Notes under the pieces: generated by a model
What the model saw: the letters and a program-made list of their open reading frames with translations, nothing else
What the model was told of the DNA's origin: nothing
Database searches by the model: none
Shown: positions 14,861-23,625 of the stretch, piece after piece
Layout: each line of letters begins with the position of its first letter
How positions within the stretch are numbered: position 1 is the stretch's first letter
Translations under genes and position numbers: made by a program
DNA from: Spirochaetota bacterium
GTDB taxonomy: Bacteria > Spirochaetota > UBA4802 > UBA5550
DNA: 32,010 nt
Direction: 5' to 3'
Assembly: GCA_016928865.1 (NCBI GenBank)
Contig: JAFGJX010000046.1
Location: 1 to 32,010, forward strand

Positions 14861-17026
14861 TCACTTCTTCTTGATCACAATGACGGTCAGGTCGTCCTTG
14901 AAGTTTTCCCTTCTGCCGGCAAAGGAATAAAAATCCTCCATGACGCTGTCGAGGATCTCCCGGGCGCTGCCGTCAGGCGCGTTTTTAAACGACCTCAATA
15001 TGCGCGATTCATCATAGCTCGCGTCCAAGTTGTTGCCGGTCTCATTGAGGCAGTCGGTATACAGCATGAGGCAATCGCCGCTGCTGATCTTCAAGGCCAG
15101 TGATCTATACGGCTGCTCCATCTCCCTGGTGCCCATAAAGGGGCCCGCGATGCTGTTTTTCTCCCGGTCAAGGACCGTTCCCACCCTGCTGGAGCGGGCC
15201 ATCCGGTATATCATGTCAGGGTGTCCGCTGTTCACATATTCAAGGGTGTCGCCGCTCATGCGGACCAGTATACCGGTCAGATAGTTGTCGATGTGCCCGA
15301 TCTCTTTTATCAGCTTCCGGTTGATCTGATCAAAAACAGTATTGAGCCGCTCGTTCTTCATGCGCATGAACGTCTCGTAGATGATCGACTTGGCGATGAG
15401 GGTTATCAGTCCGGAGGAAATCCCGTGCCCTGACACGTCAAAGATCCCGACTCCCGCCAGCTCCCCGCCGTCCTTATAGAAGTCGTAAAAATCTCCTGAT
15501 ATGCCCGCCATGGGCCTGAAGATAAACGCGATATCGTACAGGCCGGATTCCGGCGGCCGCTCGGGAAGAAAGGACGACTGCATGTTCACTGCCATGGCAA
15601 GGTCGCGCTCGTGCATGTATTCGGCGATCTTAAGATTGTGGTTCGCATCGATCAGCTCCTCGTTTATCGTCTCAACTTCCTCCATCGCCTGCTGCAGCTC
15701 ATCATTCGCGCTGGCGAGCTGTTCAGTGCGTTCATGCACCCTCTTTTCGAGGGTTACATTCAGCTCGTCAAGGTTGTCCATCGTGTTGATAAGCCGCGTG
15801 ATCAGCAGAAGCGAGGTGCCGACATACAGGGCCGCGGCGGTGTAGCCGAAGATCATATTCTCCGGCGTATACCCGAAGATATTCAGCGCGAACCCGCCAA
15901 ATTTGGGAAAATAGACAAACCCGTCGTGTATGGCCCCCAGTATGACAATGATGCCGAACAGGCCGAACATGGGGGCATCGGGATGTCTTTTCATAAAAGC
16001 CGAGATATGGCATGAGAGGTTATACAGCCCGATGGGCGTGGTAAGGGCGATCAGTATGATGGCCTGCACGCGGTCAGCGGGCTTGCCGGTAACGGTGCAC
16101 AGCATAACGGCAATCAGGACCAGGTATATCCACAGGCCGATTTCAATTTTTTTCCTTTTAAGTTGATAAATGCGGTGGAGAAATATCGGGTGCACCACGT
16201 TCAGCGCGGCCCAGCTGAAGCCGAGCAGCTTGAGGCGCAGCAGCGTGCTCCCGAAAATATGCCAGAAAAAGTAATCGCAGGCATCGAGCACGATGAAAAG
16301 ACCCGCCACGAGCTGAAGCACGTAAAACAGGTATTCCTGGTTTCTCTTTCGAACGAAGTAAAGCCCGAACATCAGGAGCAGGGGCAGTCCCATGAAGATG
16401 ATGACATAATTCATGGTGACCCTGATGAAGTTCTGGAGGGACCGGTCGAAGGACCAGTCGTCATACCCGGCTATCGCCAGGGTGCCCAGCATCTCGCAGT
16501 ACACGAAGAATGAAATCCTGACGCTGATGACGTTCTTTTCGCCGTATTTAATCAGGCTTTTGGGAATCACGTAATGGCGCGGATGGTTCCACATGGAAAA
16601 CTCGTGGGGGGGGAAATTTCCCATGCCGCCGATCTTTACCCCGTTAAAATATGTTTCGTCCGCGTTTGCGATCTGTCCCAGTATCAGTCCGACACTCTCC
16701 CGCGGCAGGTCCCTGTCGAAGACAACGGTTTTACGGAGCCAGCATATGCCTTCAATCCTCCCCAGCGAATCAAGCGTTACCCCGGGCAACTGTCCTGCCA
16801 GCAGATATCTGGTAACGCTGCCGGGCATTGAAACAGTGAGCCAGCCGGAATCATCATAATCGCGGGAGGAATACTTTTTATTGTCGCTCAGCGTCAGCTT
16901 CCAGTCACCGGCCAGGGACGTCCTTGAATCGAGGGAAGAAACGACCGGCACGGCCCGCGCATCCAGATACGACAGCGAGATGACGAGAATAAACAAAATC
17001 GACGAGTATACCCTGATCGGAATCAT
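14861..17026 (-). CDS. 7TM-DISM receptor with SpoIIE/RsbU-type PP2C phosphatase domain
   Basis: This protein of about 721 residues has a signal peptide and then a galactose-binding-like extracytoplasmic domain (about 40-195: DYDDSGWLTVSMPG, GICWLRKTVVF, ETYFNGVKIGGMG). Seven membrane helices follow (about 205-415), then a coiled coil (NVTLEKRVHERTEQL, about 425-480). The C-terminal 240 residues are a PP2C-like phosphatase: GISGDFYDFY, VGIFDVSGHGISSGL, LMLYTDCLNE and DDLTVIVIK supply the metal-binding Asp residues. Such proteins dephosphorylate anti-sigma-factor antagonists after sensing an external ligand, possibly a sugar. I prefer the ATG at 17026, because AAGGA lies 10 bases before it; the ATG at 17035 is only one base from it. 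No cognate STAS protein or kinase is visible in the window. Confidence 0.92.
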   Translation of the reverse strand: MIPIRVYSSILFILVISLSYLDARAVPVVSSLDSRTSLAGDWKLTLSDNKKYSSRDYDDSGWLTVSMPGSVTRYLLAGQLPGVTLDSLGRIEGICWLRKTVVFDRDLPRESVGLILGQIANADETYFNGVKIGGMGNFPPHEFSMWNHPRHYVIPKSLIKYGEKNVISVRISFFVYCEMLGTLAIAGYDDWSFDRSLQNFIRVTMNYVIIFMGLPLLLMFGLYFVRKRNQEYLFYVLQLVAGLFIVLDACDYFFWHIFGSTLLRLKLLGFSWAALNVVHPIFLHRIYQLKRKKIEIGLWIYLVLIAVMLCTVTGKPADRVQAIILIALTTPIGLYNLSCHISAFMKRHPDAPMFGLFGIIVILGAIHDGFVYFPKFGGFALNIFGYTPENMIFGYTAAALYVGTSLLLITRLINTMDNLDELNVTLEKRVHERTEQLASANDELQQAMEEVETINEELIDANHNLKIAEYMHERDLAMAVNMQSSFLPERPPESGLYDIAFIFRPMAGISGDFYDFYKDGGELAGVGIFDVSGHGISSGLITLIAKSIIYETFMRMKNERLNTVFDQINRKLIKEIGHIDNYLTGILVRMSGDTLEYVNSGHPDMIYRMARSSRVGTVLDREKNSIAGPFMGTREMEQPYRSLALKISSGDCLMLYTDCLNETGNNLDASYDESRILRSFKNAPDGSAREILDSVMEDFYSFAGRRENFKDDLTVIVIKKK

Positions 17027-17238
17027 ACCTGACATATCCTTATAAATGTATATATTTTTATCTGTACCGGTGCTGCAATACCCGAGGCAATGAATCAGTA
17101 ATTATTAATTTAAGATTATTCTTCTATCATAACCATCATATACTGTCTGGCCATTATCAGATTAATCAGATATTGAGCTTTTTTCACAGATTCATCGATA
17201 AGCATGAGTAAGGCACCGGGCACTGCAGCATGACTGTC

Positions 17239-18384
17239 TCAAACCATGTGCTCCGGCGGGCGGGCCTTGACTGACTTTTTCTGAGGGATAAAAATCCTGT
17301 ATCCGATCCCCATCTTCATGAACAGGTACAGGAATGCCACCAGGGAGATCAGCACGGCGGCAACGAGAGCCTTGTTGTACTCCATCCGGTTGAATATCTC
17401 GCCTTCCCCGATCTTGGGCATCTTCTTCGGCGCGATAGGGAAGCTGTTTTTCCGGGCAAGGGTCTTCAGGTAGTTGATATTGATCACCGGCACATCCGCG
17501 CGGGCAAACCGCGACATGACGCTGTCAACGCGCATTGCCCGCTGCGAAGGCTTGAGGTTCAGACCCGACCGATACCGGCGCTTGCCGATAAACGAACCGA
17601 TCGCCACCGTGCCGCCCCCCACGTTGATATACGCGGCGACCTGCGCGTCCCGCGCCTGGTCGTGATAGATCTCCATGCGCGCGTTGATGCGCGTCTTCAT
17701 GTCGCCAAACTCCAGAATGGGAATGCCGTACCCCGCTATTGTTTCGCGCAGTATTTTCTTCCCCTCCTCCGACATGCCCATAGCGCTGTCCTGCACGCCG
17801 CCGAGCGATGCGGCAACGGTGCGGTAGGGGGAAAATTTCTTCTCATACAGCTCGTGCTCCATGTCAAGCCAGGTCAGGCCGGGGATATTGGCTCCCCAGG
17901 TGGAGGAGGAGACGCTGGTGATCATGATGAGGCGGAGGTCCAGCGCCTTTGCCGCGGAAAGGACCGCGAGGTTCATGGCGGGAAACGAGCCGGTGAGGGA
18001 AACCGCCACCGTGCCGCCGTTTTTCACCTTCGCCTCCTTCAGCATGGCCACGATGACCGCGGCCCAGTTCGGATTGATGCTAGTCAGCTTCGAGTCGATA
18101 TCTACCGTGGTGCTGGTGATCGGCGTCGAAAGCATGCCGATCAGGCCGGTCCTCATCGGGTCGATCACCCTGTTGATGGGGCCGATTGTGGCGATCCGGT
18201 GCCGCCTGATTATTTCGATCCCCTGAAGCATGTAGCGCGCGGCCTCTATCTTTTCGTCGTGCGACGGCTGCTTAACATTGACTTTGAATGACTCGACCAT
18301 GATCATCCCGAGGACCGCCATGATCGCGATCACCACGTGGATCTGCCACGAGACGGTGGTCGGCTTCCAGATGAGCTTTTTCAT
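17239..18384 (-). CDS. pgsW: poly-gamma-glutamate system protein PgsW
   Basis: The 381-residue protein has one membrane helix near each end (about residues 15-32 and 340-358) and a large domain between them. Blocks such as GPINRVIDPMRTGLIG, STPITSTTVDIDSKLTSINP and VAVSLTGSFPAMNLAVLSAA fit the PgsW family found beside PgsB and PgsC in many Gram-negative bacteria. DMEHELYEKKFSPYRTVAAS and INVGGGTVAIGS are further conserved-looking parts. Its biochemical role is not known; it is assumed to help make or export poly-gamma-glutamate. Its ATG overlaps the PgsC stop by ATGA, so the two are translated together. It is the last gene of the set, and no PgsA/CapA gene follows. Family naming is from memory of this gene order and sequence style. 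Confidence 0.83.
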   Translation of the reverse strand: MKKLIWKPTTVSWQIHVVIAIMAVLGMIMVESFKVNVKQPSHDEKIEAARYMLQGIEIIRRHRIATIGPINRVIDPMRTGLIGMLSTPITSTTVDIDSKLTSINPNWAAVIVAMLKEAKVKNGGTVAVSLTGSFPAMNLAVLSAAKALDLRLIMITSVSSSTWGANIPGLTWLDMEHELYEKKFSPYRTVAASLGGVQDSAMGMSEEGKKILRETIAGYGIPILEFGDMKTRINARMEIYHDQARDAQVAAYINVGGGTVAIGSFIGKRRYRSGLNLKPSQRAMRVDSVMSRFARADVPVININYLKTLARKNSFPIAPKKMPKIGEGEIFNRMEYNKALVAAVLISLVAFLYLFMKMGIGYRIFIPQKKSVKARPPEHMV

Positions 18385-18839
18385 AGCGCAAGGTCCCTGC
18401 CGAAAAAAAGGATAAGTATCAGCCGCACGATGGCGCTTGACGTCACCAGGGCCGACACGGTCTCGACAATGCCCTGCCTGTCCATCCAGATGGCGATGAG
18501 GCCGGGGATGATGTAGCCGACGATGGTAAGCTCAACCGCCTGCGGCCCCATGGGGACCGGCTCGAGAGTGCGCACCAGCCAGCCGAGAAGGAAACCGAGC
18601 AGTATCATGAGTACCGTTCGCCTCCTGCCGTAAATAATCATGAAAGAGCCGAGCGAATGAACGATAAAATAAGTAAGCAGGCTCACCGCCACGGTGGCGA
18701 GAATGACCAGCGGCCTGTCGAGATAGAGCGCGATATATCCGGGCACCACCATGCCGCCGGCCGCGATGCCAAAAAATTCCGAAAAAAGGAGGCTCACGCA
18801 CAGCCCCAGTCCGATTGAAAGGGTTATAATGTTTTCCAT
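18381..18839 (-). CDS. pgsC: poly-gamma-glutamate biosynthesis protein PgsC/CapC
   Basis: This 152-residue integral membrane protein has four or five helices and the PgsC look: SIGLGLCVSLLFSEFFGIAA, GGMVVPGYIALYLDRP, then VGYIIPGLIAIWMDRQGIVE. The two similar 'PGYIALYLDRP' and 'PGLIAIWMDRQG' halves are typical of this small family. PgsC works with the PgsB amide ligase in the membrane to polymerise glutamate. The gene starts 65 bases after the PgsB stop and overlaps PgsW by four bases, so the order is pgsB-pgsC-pgsW. The ribosome binding site is poor, which suggests dependence on upstream translation. Confidence is high because ligase, PgsC and PgsW occur together. Confidence 0.9.
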   Translation of the reverse strand: MENIITLSIGLGLCVSLLFSEFFGIAAGGMVVPGYIALYLDRPLVILATVAVSLLTYFIVHSLGSFMIIYGRRRTVLMILLGFLLGWLVRTLEPVPMGPQAVELTIVGYIIPGLIAIWMDRQGIVETVSALVTSSAIVRLILILFFGRDLAL

Positions 18840-18904
18840 GTCATATTCGTCTTATACGCCCGCGCCGGCCGGATCCCCTTTTTCTTGGAACGTCGCGTCT
18901 CCCG

Positions 18905-20098
18905 TCAGGACGGAACCGCATCGGACCTGTTCTTGAAATAGGTCACCAGCTCCAGCCCCGGTCCGGCTATGTTACCAACGCCCATGACCAGCGTGTTCTT
19001 CGTGCAATACTTCAAAATCTCTTCAAAAATCGTCTCTGTTTCAAGGTCTTCCGCGTTTATAAAATGCCGGGCGTCTATCCCCGCCTTCACCGCGTACCGC
19101 ACGAGAAAGTACGAGCCCGAGCCGATCAGGATGAAGCGGTCGGCGCGCGTCCATTGCGCCAGGGCCTCGCCGAACTGGCGCGACCGGTCGGGGCGGTCGA
19201 TGCGGCTGTTTATGATCATGAGACGCGAGGTGACGTCCGGGTGCTTGTCAAGGGCCATGCGCCACAGCATCCCGGTGGATTCAGGATCATTGCCGGCAAA
19301 GCCGTTGATGAAATGGATGCGGCGGCCGAAAAAATCGAGCGAGAGGTCGCTCATCGCGCCGATGTCCGGCATGGCCTTTTTCATGCCCCGCAGCGCGGTC
19401 TCCCGCGACACGCCCGCAGACGCGCAGACCCTGAGCGCCAGGGCTATATTGTCGCGGTGCTCGACGTAGGGAAAGTCGGCAAGGTCGGCTTCGCTGACGG
19501 CCCCGACCTCGTCCTCCGGTATCACGACAAGCTCGGTGCCGCGATCCGCGCAGGTTTCAGCGAACTCCCCGGGATAGTCGCGCTCGCACGTAAAGAGCTT
19601 CCTGCCGTGCGGGACCGTTCCAAGCAGGGCCAGGGCCACGTCCCGCTCCGACGGACCCATCGCATCGAGGTGGTCCTCCCGCACGTTGGTGATCACGCCA
19701 TGGGTCGCCCGCACAAGCTTCAGCTCGCACAGGCTCTGCAGATACGGCTGTATCGCCATGCATTCGATGACCAGGGCTTCCGCCCTGTTTCTCGCCGCGA
19801 AGGCGATAATCCGCACCTGCTCGATGATGTTCGGCTTCGACTGGCGGTATACCGGATATTCGGTGCCGTCGTGTATGATCATGCGCGGGAGCGTACCGGT
19901 GGTCTTCGCAAAGGTCCTGATGCCTCCTTCGCGCAGGCCCGCCGCGATGAGCCTGGTCACGGAGGATTTGCCCCGCGTGCCGTTCACGTGGATCCTGACC
20001 GGTATCGACCCCAGGTTCTTCATGTGCTTCAGGTACTCCGCGGCGCCGAGGCCAATGATTATCAGGACCACGACCCCCATGAGCATCATTTCATTCAC
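18905..20098 (-). CDS. pgsB: poly-gamma-glutamate synthase PgsB/CapB
   Basis: This Mur-ligase-like enzyme of 397 residues, close to the 393 of Bacillus PgsB, starts with a membrane helix (about 5-20). The P-loop VNGTRGKSSVTRL follows at residues 38-50. FAKTTGTLPRMI, ECMAIQPYLQ, GVITNVREDHLDAMGPSERD and HFINGFAGNDPEST are the other conserved PgsB blocks. It activates glutamate carboxyl groups with ATP and forms amide bonds at the gamma carboxyl. I chose the GTG at 20098 because GGAGGGGA lies just before it; the frame continues to an ATG at 20155, but that extension looks non-native. The gene precedes pgsC and pgsW, and follows an acyl-CoA synthetase-like gene by about 100 bases. Product size, D/L composition and fate (anchored or released) cannot be read here. 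Confidence 0.92.
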   Translation of the reverse strand: MNEMMLMGVVVLIIIGLGAAEYLKHMKNLGSIPVRIHVNGTRGKSSVTRLIAAGLREGGIRTFAKTTGTLPRMIIHDGTEYPVYRQSKPNIIEQVRIIAFAARNRAEALVIECMAIQPYLQSLCELKLVRATHGVITNVREDHLDAMGPSERDVALALLGTVPHGRKLFTCERDYPGEFAETCADRGTELVVIPEDEVGAVSEADLADFPYVEHRDNIALALRVCASAGVSRETALRGMKKAMPDIGAMSDLSLDFFGRRIHFINGFAGNDPESTGMLWRMALDKHPDVTSRLMIINSRIDRPDRSRQFGEALAQWTRADRFILIGSGSYFLVRYAVKAGIDARHFINAEDLETETIFEEILKYCTKNTLVMGVGNIAGPGLELVTYFKNRSDAVPS

Positions 20099-20200
20099 GG
20101 ACCATCCCCTCCGGCTTGCGCTGATACTACTAGCACCACGTTCCGCGCCGGTCAAGATATTTATCAGGATTGAGGCAAATGCCGGGCTCCCATTCCCCAG

Positions 20201-21679
20201 CTATGTTACCGCGGCCCCGCCGCGGTTCCGCAGATACACGCTGTACTGATACTGTTTCGAGAGGCAGAACACCGCCATCTCCGGCGTCTTGTAAACGATA
20301 ACCTTGTACCTGTTTCCTTCCCTTTTATGGATTATTTCATCTCCGGGAAACGCCGCGAGCGTCACTGGATAGATCGGCTTGTCATACTTGCTCATCGTCA
20401 TGAGGATGGTGTCAAGGATGGCTGTTTCGACCGTGGCGGCTCCTTTATTAAACATCTCCATTTCTTCGTCGGGCACATAGCCGAGCCGATGCGCCGCCTG
20501 TACCGGGCGTATGCCATACCGGGCAGAGCCGATCAGTCCCAGCACGATGATCGCGTCGAACGCGTCGCAGGACGCCATCAGCTCGATGGCTTCAGAAAAG
20601 AGAAAGACGTCGGGTTGCCCGACAAGGTCAACCGGGTTCGCCCTGCTCCAGAAGGGCGGCAGCTTCTGGTCAAACCTTTTCTTTATATCATCCGGGAGCG
20701 GCGGGATCGCCAGGCCGTTCTCTTCACATTCATCCGCCGCTATCACGCCCCAGCCGCCGCCCAGGGTGACAATACCGACCCTGTTCCCGCGCGGCAGGGG
20801 AAAGCTGTCAAAGGCTGCCGAAAGCTCCAGCAGCTCCGTGGGGTTCAGGGCCATCATTATGCCTGACTGCCGCATCACGCCCTCAAAAAGGCTGAACGAG
20901 CCGGCCAGGGCCCCGGTATGCGATGCCGCGGCCCTGCTCCCGCCTTCGGTCCTCCCCGCCTTCAGGGCAATCACCGGCTTCCTGAGCGTGCCGTTCCGGG
21001 CCACGTCCAGGAACCTCCTTCCGTCATCGACCCCTTCCATGTAGATGAGAATTACCGATGTCTCCGGATCATTGTCGAGGTATTCGAGATAATCCTCCAC
21101 CTTCAGCACCGCCTCGTTCCCCGAGCCGACGAACTTGCCGATGCCGAATCCTTCCAGCTCGGACCAGAGCATGATCTGGTTGCCCACGTTCCCGCTCTGG
21201 GCGATGATCGATATTCCTCCAGGGGCCGGCCGCGGATGCCCGCCGGTAGCGAACAGGCCTATGCCTACGTTCGCTATCCCCATTGTGTTGGGTCCGGCAA
21301 TGTTGATTGAATGCTCACGCGCGAATTCAGCCATCTGCGCTTCAAGGGCCGCGCCCTCGGCGCCTGTTTCGCTGAAACCCGAGCTTATGACAACGACATT
21401 GCGCACATCCTTCCCGACGCATTCCTGCAGGATTGGCATTATGGTACTGGCGGGCGTGGCGATGAACACAAGGTCAACCCGCTCCGGGATTTCAGCGAGA
21501 GACGCGTATGCCCTTAGCCCGTACACGGTCTGGCTGCTGGACGAGACAGGATAGACCCGTCCCCGGTATCCTCCGTCAAGGATGTTTGAAAGAATAAAGG
21601 AGCCCCATTTCAGCCGCGCTTCCGTGGCTCCTACAACGGCGATGCTTTTCGGGTTAAACAGAGGGTTAAGATCCTTCAT
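20201..21679 (-). CDS. ADP-forming acyl-CoA synthetase alpha-type subunit (CoA-binding)
   Basis: The 492-residue protein has the three-part layout of the alpha side of ADP-forming acetyl-CoA synthetases. A CoA-binding Rossmann domain begins FNPKSIAVVGATE (residues 8-20). A succinyl-CoA-ligase-like domain contains IIAQSGNVGNQIM, and the swinging phospho-histidine site is AASHTGALAG with His at about 254. A third domain has TLGGGWGVIAADECEENGL and NPVDLVG. The ATP-grasp beta part is absent, and none is encoded nearby, so the partner must be elsewhere or the reaction differs. These enzymes interconvert acyl-CoA, ADP and phosphate with acid, CoA and ATP. Some relatives are protein acetyltransferases, but they carry an extra GNAT domain that is missing here. 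AGGAAGG precedes the ATG closely. Confidence 0.86.
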   Translation of the reverse strand: MKDLNPLFNPKSIAVVGATEARLKWGSFILSNILDGGYRGRVYPVSSSSQTVYGLRAYASLAEIPERVDLVFIATPASTIMPILQECVGKDVRNVVVISSGFSETGAEGAALEAQMAEFAREHSINIAGPNTMGIANVGIGLFATGGHPRPAPGGISIIAQSGNVGNQIMLWSELEGFGIGKFVGSGNEAVLKVEDYLEYLDNDPETSVILIYMEGVDDGRRFLDVARNGTLRKPVIALKAGRTEGGSRAAASHTGALAGSFSLFEGVMRQSGIMMALNPTELLELSAAFDSFPLPRGNRVGIVTLGGGWGVIAADECEENGLAIPPLPDDIKKRFDQKLPPFWSRANPVDLVGQPDVFLFSEAIELMASCDAFDAIIVLGLIGSARYGIRPVQAAHRLGYVPDEEMEMFNKGAATVETAILDTILMTMSKYDKPIYPVTLAAFPGDEIIHKREGNRYKVIVYKTPEMAVFCLSKQYQYSVYLRNRGGAAVT

Positions 21680-21882
21680 GGCCTTCCTGTATGCGAACCG
21701 ATAATGTTCCCAACAATAAACAATCCGTGCTTCTTCTTTTCAACAAATTAATAATAAAAAATCAGGACCGCGCATGACAGGGCGTGCGCCGGGACAGGCT
21801 AATTCGGCCGTTCAGCTCTTTTTTTCGGCGCTTCATTGGCCTGTCGGAACAGGCTATAAATACGACCGCAATGGACGTCAGG

Positions 21883-22941
21883 TCACTTCCTGAGCGGCAG
21901 GACGAGGAGGCTCAGGGGGTCCACGCTTACGCCATTGAGTATCAATGAAACATGAAGATGCGCGGCGGTTGACTGGCCTGTCGATCCCACGCTGCCGATA
22001 CGATCTCCCGCTCGCACGGACGCGCCCTCCTTCACCTTCAGCCGGTCGAGGTGCATATAGACGGAAAAATTCCTGTTCCCGTGATCAACCACGACAAGAT
22101 TCCCTTCATAGTACATCGGTTCTGCTATCACAACCTCGCCGTCGGCAAGAGCGTATACCGGGTCCCCGGTGCTGCCGCGCAGGTCAACGCCGCGGTGTAC
22201 ATTCAGCCTGTTTTTCAGATAGATCTTTTTACCGTTTTTGATCCGGTACTGCATGACAAGACGCTTCGCCCAGAAGGGCGATGTGATGAAGTGCCTGTCC
22301 CGGGGATGCGATACCGCTTCACCCAGGAGGTCGGGGCCGCTCCTGGCAAAGGCCTCCTTTTTCTTTTCCCTGCACCGCTCGATGAATGCGATCTCTTCAG
22401 GCGTCGGCCGGTACGCCACATCGGAAAATTTTCCCAGGTCAAGCGGCCTTCTGGAAAACTGAAACGCACTCGCGGAAATAATCAACGTTATGTTCTCCAC
22501 ACGCTCCCTGCCGTCGGCAACATAGACCAGGCGGAGGATTTTATTCCCCGCCCTGGTTTCAGGATGTATTCCGAACAGCGCGCGGTAGCCCCAGCTTCGC
22601 TCTGACGCCGCTATCTCCCTGCCGTCGAACGTGAGTTGTTTCAGCTCCCAGGACGTCTTCCGCTCCGCGTCGTTGCGGTATATCTCGGCATATACCGCCA
22701 TGCCCTGGGCAAATCCGGAAGCCCAGAGATCGACGGTTATCTCCGCTCCCCTGTGCCGCATCGTCGCCGGCTCCGGTGTTTTATAATCCCGGGGAATTTT
22801 AACGTCAGCGGCATGTTTTGCCGGGGGCCCTGGATCACGGGCGATTGTGCCGCCGGACAGCACGGCGGGTGGGCGCAGGCAAAAAAGGGAAAGCGTCATA
22901 ACGAGAAAAACGACCGCCGGTCGCTGGGTATCACTCATCAT
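21883..22941 (-). CDS. M23 family metallopeptidase (LytM-like), exported
   Basis: The ATG at 22941 follows GAGG by 6 bases; the upstream TTG at 22953 would use that site as coding sequence and is unlikely. The 352-residue protein has an N-terminal signal helix (about 8-27), a beta-rich region of about 120 residues (VDLWASGFAQGMAVYAEIYR, then RALFGIHPETRAG), and a C-terminal M23 domain. Zinc ligands are visible in NVHRGVDLRG (HxxxD) and AAHLHVSL (HxH), with DHGNRNFSVYMHLDRLKVKE and GDRIGSVGSTG between them. Active members cut peptidoglycan cross-links or glycine-rich peptides in the periplasm. All expected residues are present, so it should be active. It lies about 200 bases upstream of the acyl-CoA synthetase-like gene on the same strand. 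The middle domain probably directs it to a partner; this is inferred. Confidence 0.9.
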   Translation of the reverse strand: MMSDTQRPAVVFLVMTLSLFCLRPPAVLSGGTIARDPGPPAKHAADVKIPRDYKTPEPATMRHRGAEITVDLWASGFAQGMAVYAEIYRNDAERKTSWELKQLTFDGREIAASERSWGYRALFGIHPETRAGNKILRLVYVADGRERVENITLIISASAFQFSRRPLDLGKFSDVAYRPTPEEIAFIERCREKKKEAFARSGPDLLGEAVSHPRDRHFITSPFWAKRLVMQYRIKNGKKIYLKNRLNVHRGVDLRGSTGDPVYALADGEVVIAEPMYYEGNLVVVDHGNRNFSVYMHLDRLKVKEGASVRAGDRIGSVGSTGQSTAAHLHVSLILNGVSVDPLSLLVLPLRK

Positions 22942-23373
22942 TCCAATCCTCAATCAATTTTCCGAGTAACTCCATCCCTGGAGTTTTTCATGATCGGCAT
23001 TACGAAATGAATTCGCACTGCCTTGCATTTTTCTCGACTTCCAGCCTCGAAAATGGCGATACTCCCGTGTATCGTCCACAGACTCCTGTTTCTCAGCAAA
23101 CTGCTATATATTACATCGACACAGTGTGATATACAGTATACCATTAAAACATCAGATGTGCCGCGATACTGAATTTCAAAAGGGGCCTTGAAACGTCCCC
23201 GCCGGGCCTTCATGGCAAGCGCGGGATGAAAATTCGCTGCGCCTCTTGTAATCATAATAAATCACAATTGCATACAGGCCTGAAAAAAAAAATTTTATGC
23301 CGGATAAAAAAATTGACAAGGCATGCTGGGATTTTAAGCTAAGATTCCAGATGAAAAATTAGGAGGCTGTTAA
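22942..23373. other. intergenic region upstream of ferredoxin
   Basis: This 432-base spacer separates the divergent M23 peptidase and ferredoxin genes. It contains a minus-strand open frame (22950-23255) with no recognisable protein features, which I take as chance. The 3' part (about 23280-23350) is AT-rich and carries a candidate ferredoxin promoter. I see no RNA gene or repeat in it. Confidence 0.5.
23313..23340 (+). promoter_or_regulatory. candidate promoter of the ferredoxin gene
   Basis: An exact TTGACA at 23313-23318 is followed after 16 bases by TAAGCT at 23335-23340, a modest -10. The leader would be about 27 bases and includes AGGAGG before the ATG at 23374. Confidence 0.42.
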
Positions 23374-23544
23374 ATGGCTCATGTAATTAGCGATGAATGC
23401 ACGAACTGCGGCGCCTGCGAATCCGAATGTCCCGTTGAAGCCATAAGCGAAAAGGGCGATAAAAGAGTGATCGACGCCAACGAGTGCACGGACTGCGGCG
23501 CGTGTACGGCAGTCTGCCCGGTTGACGCAATCTCTCCGGCATAA
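23374..23544 (+). CDS. 2[4Fe-4S] ferredoxin
   Basis: This 56-residue gene is complete and small. Two nearly identical cluster motifs, CTNCGACESECP and CTDCGACTAVCP (CxxCxxCxxxCP twice, residues about 9-20 and 38-49), bind two [4Fe-4S] clusters as in clostridial-type ferredoxins. Each is followed by the usual VEAIS or VDAIS. AGGAGG lies 7 bases before the ATG. The gene has its own candidate promoter and a strong terminator 24 bases after the stop, so it is monocistronic. It is a low-potential electron carrier in the cytoplasm; its partners, for example pyruvate:ferredoxin oxidoreductase, are not in the window. The internal repeat of the two halves is the ancient duplication seen across this family. 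Confidence 0.96.
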   Translation: MAHVISDECTNCGACESECPVEAISEKGDKRVIDANECTDCGACTAVCPVDAISPA

Positions 23545-23567
23545 ACCGGCACATCATAAAAAAACAG

Positions 23568-23601
23568 AGCCCGTCCGGAACATCAGGACGGGCTTTTTTT
23601 T
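23568..23601. terminator. bidirectional intrinsic terminator between ferredoxin and ClpX-like genes
   Basis: AGCCCGTCC (23568-23576) pairs perfectly with GGACGGGCT (23586-23594) around a 9-base loop, followed by eight T on the plus strand. On the minus strand the stem is followed by CTCTG and then a run of seven T, so it can also end the convergent ClpX-like transcript. Confidence 0.93.
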
Positions 23602-23625
23602 CCCTGTGATGCCGCATCGGAACGG

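Noticed and set aside
19064-20173. 369-residue open frame on the plus strand
   Set aside because: Antisense shadow of pgsB; His/Arg/Gly-rich without domain features.
22950-23255. 101-residue minus-strand open frame in the ferredoxin upstream spacer
   Set aside because: No ribosome binding site, no domain-like sequence, and it runs through a promoter-type region.
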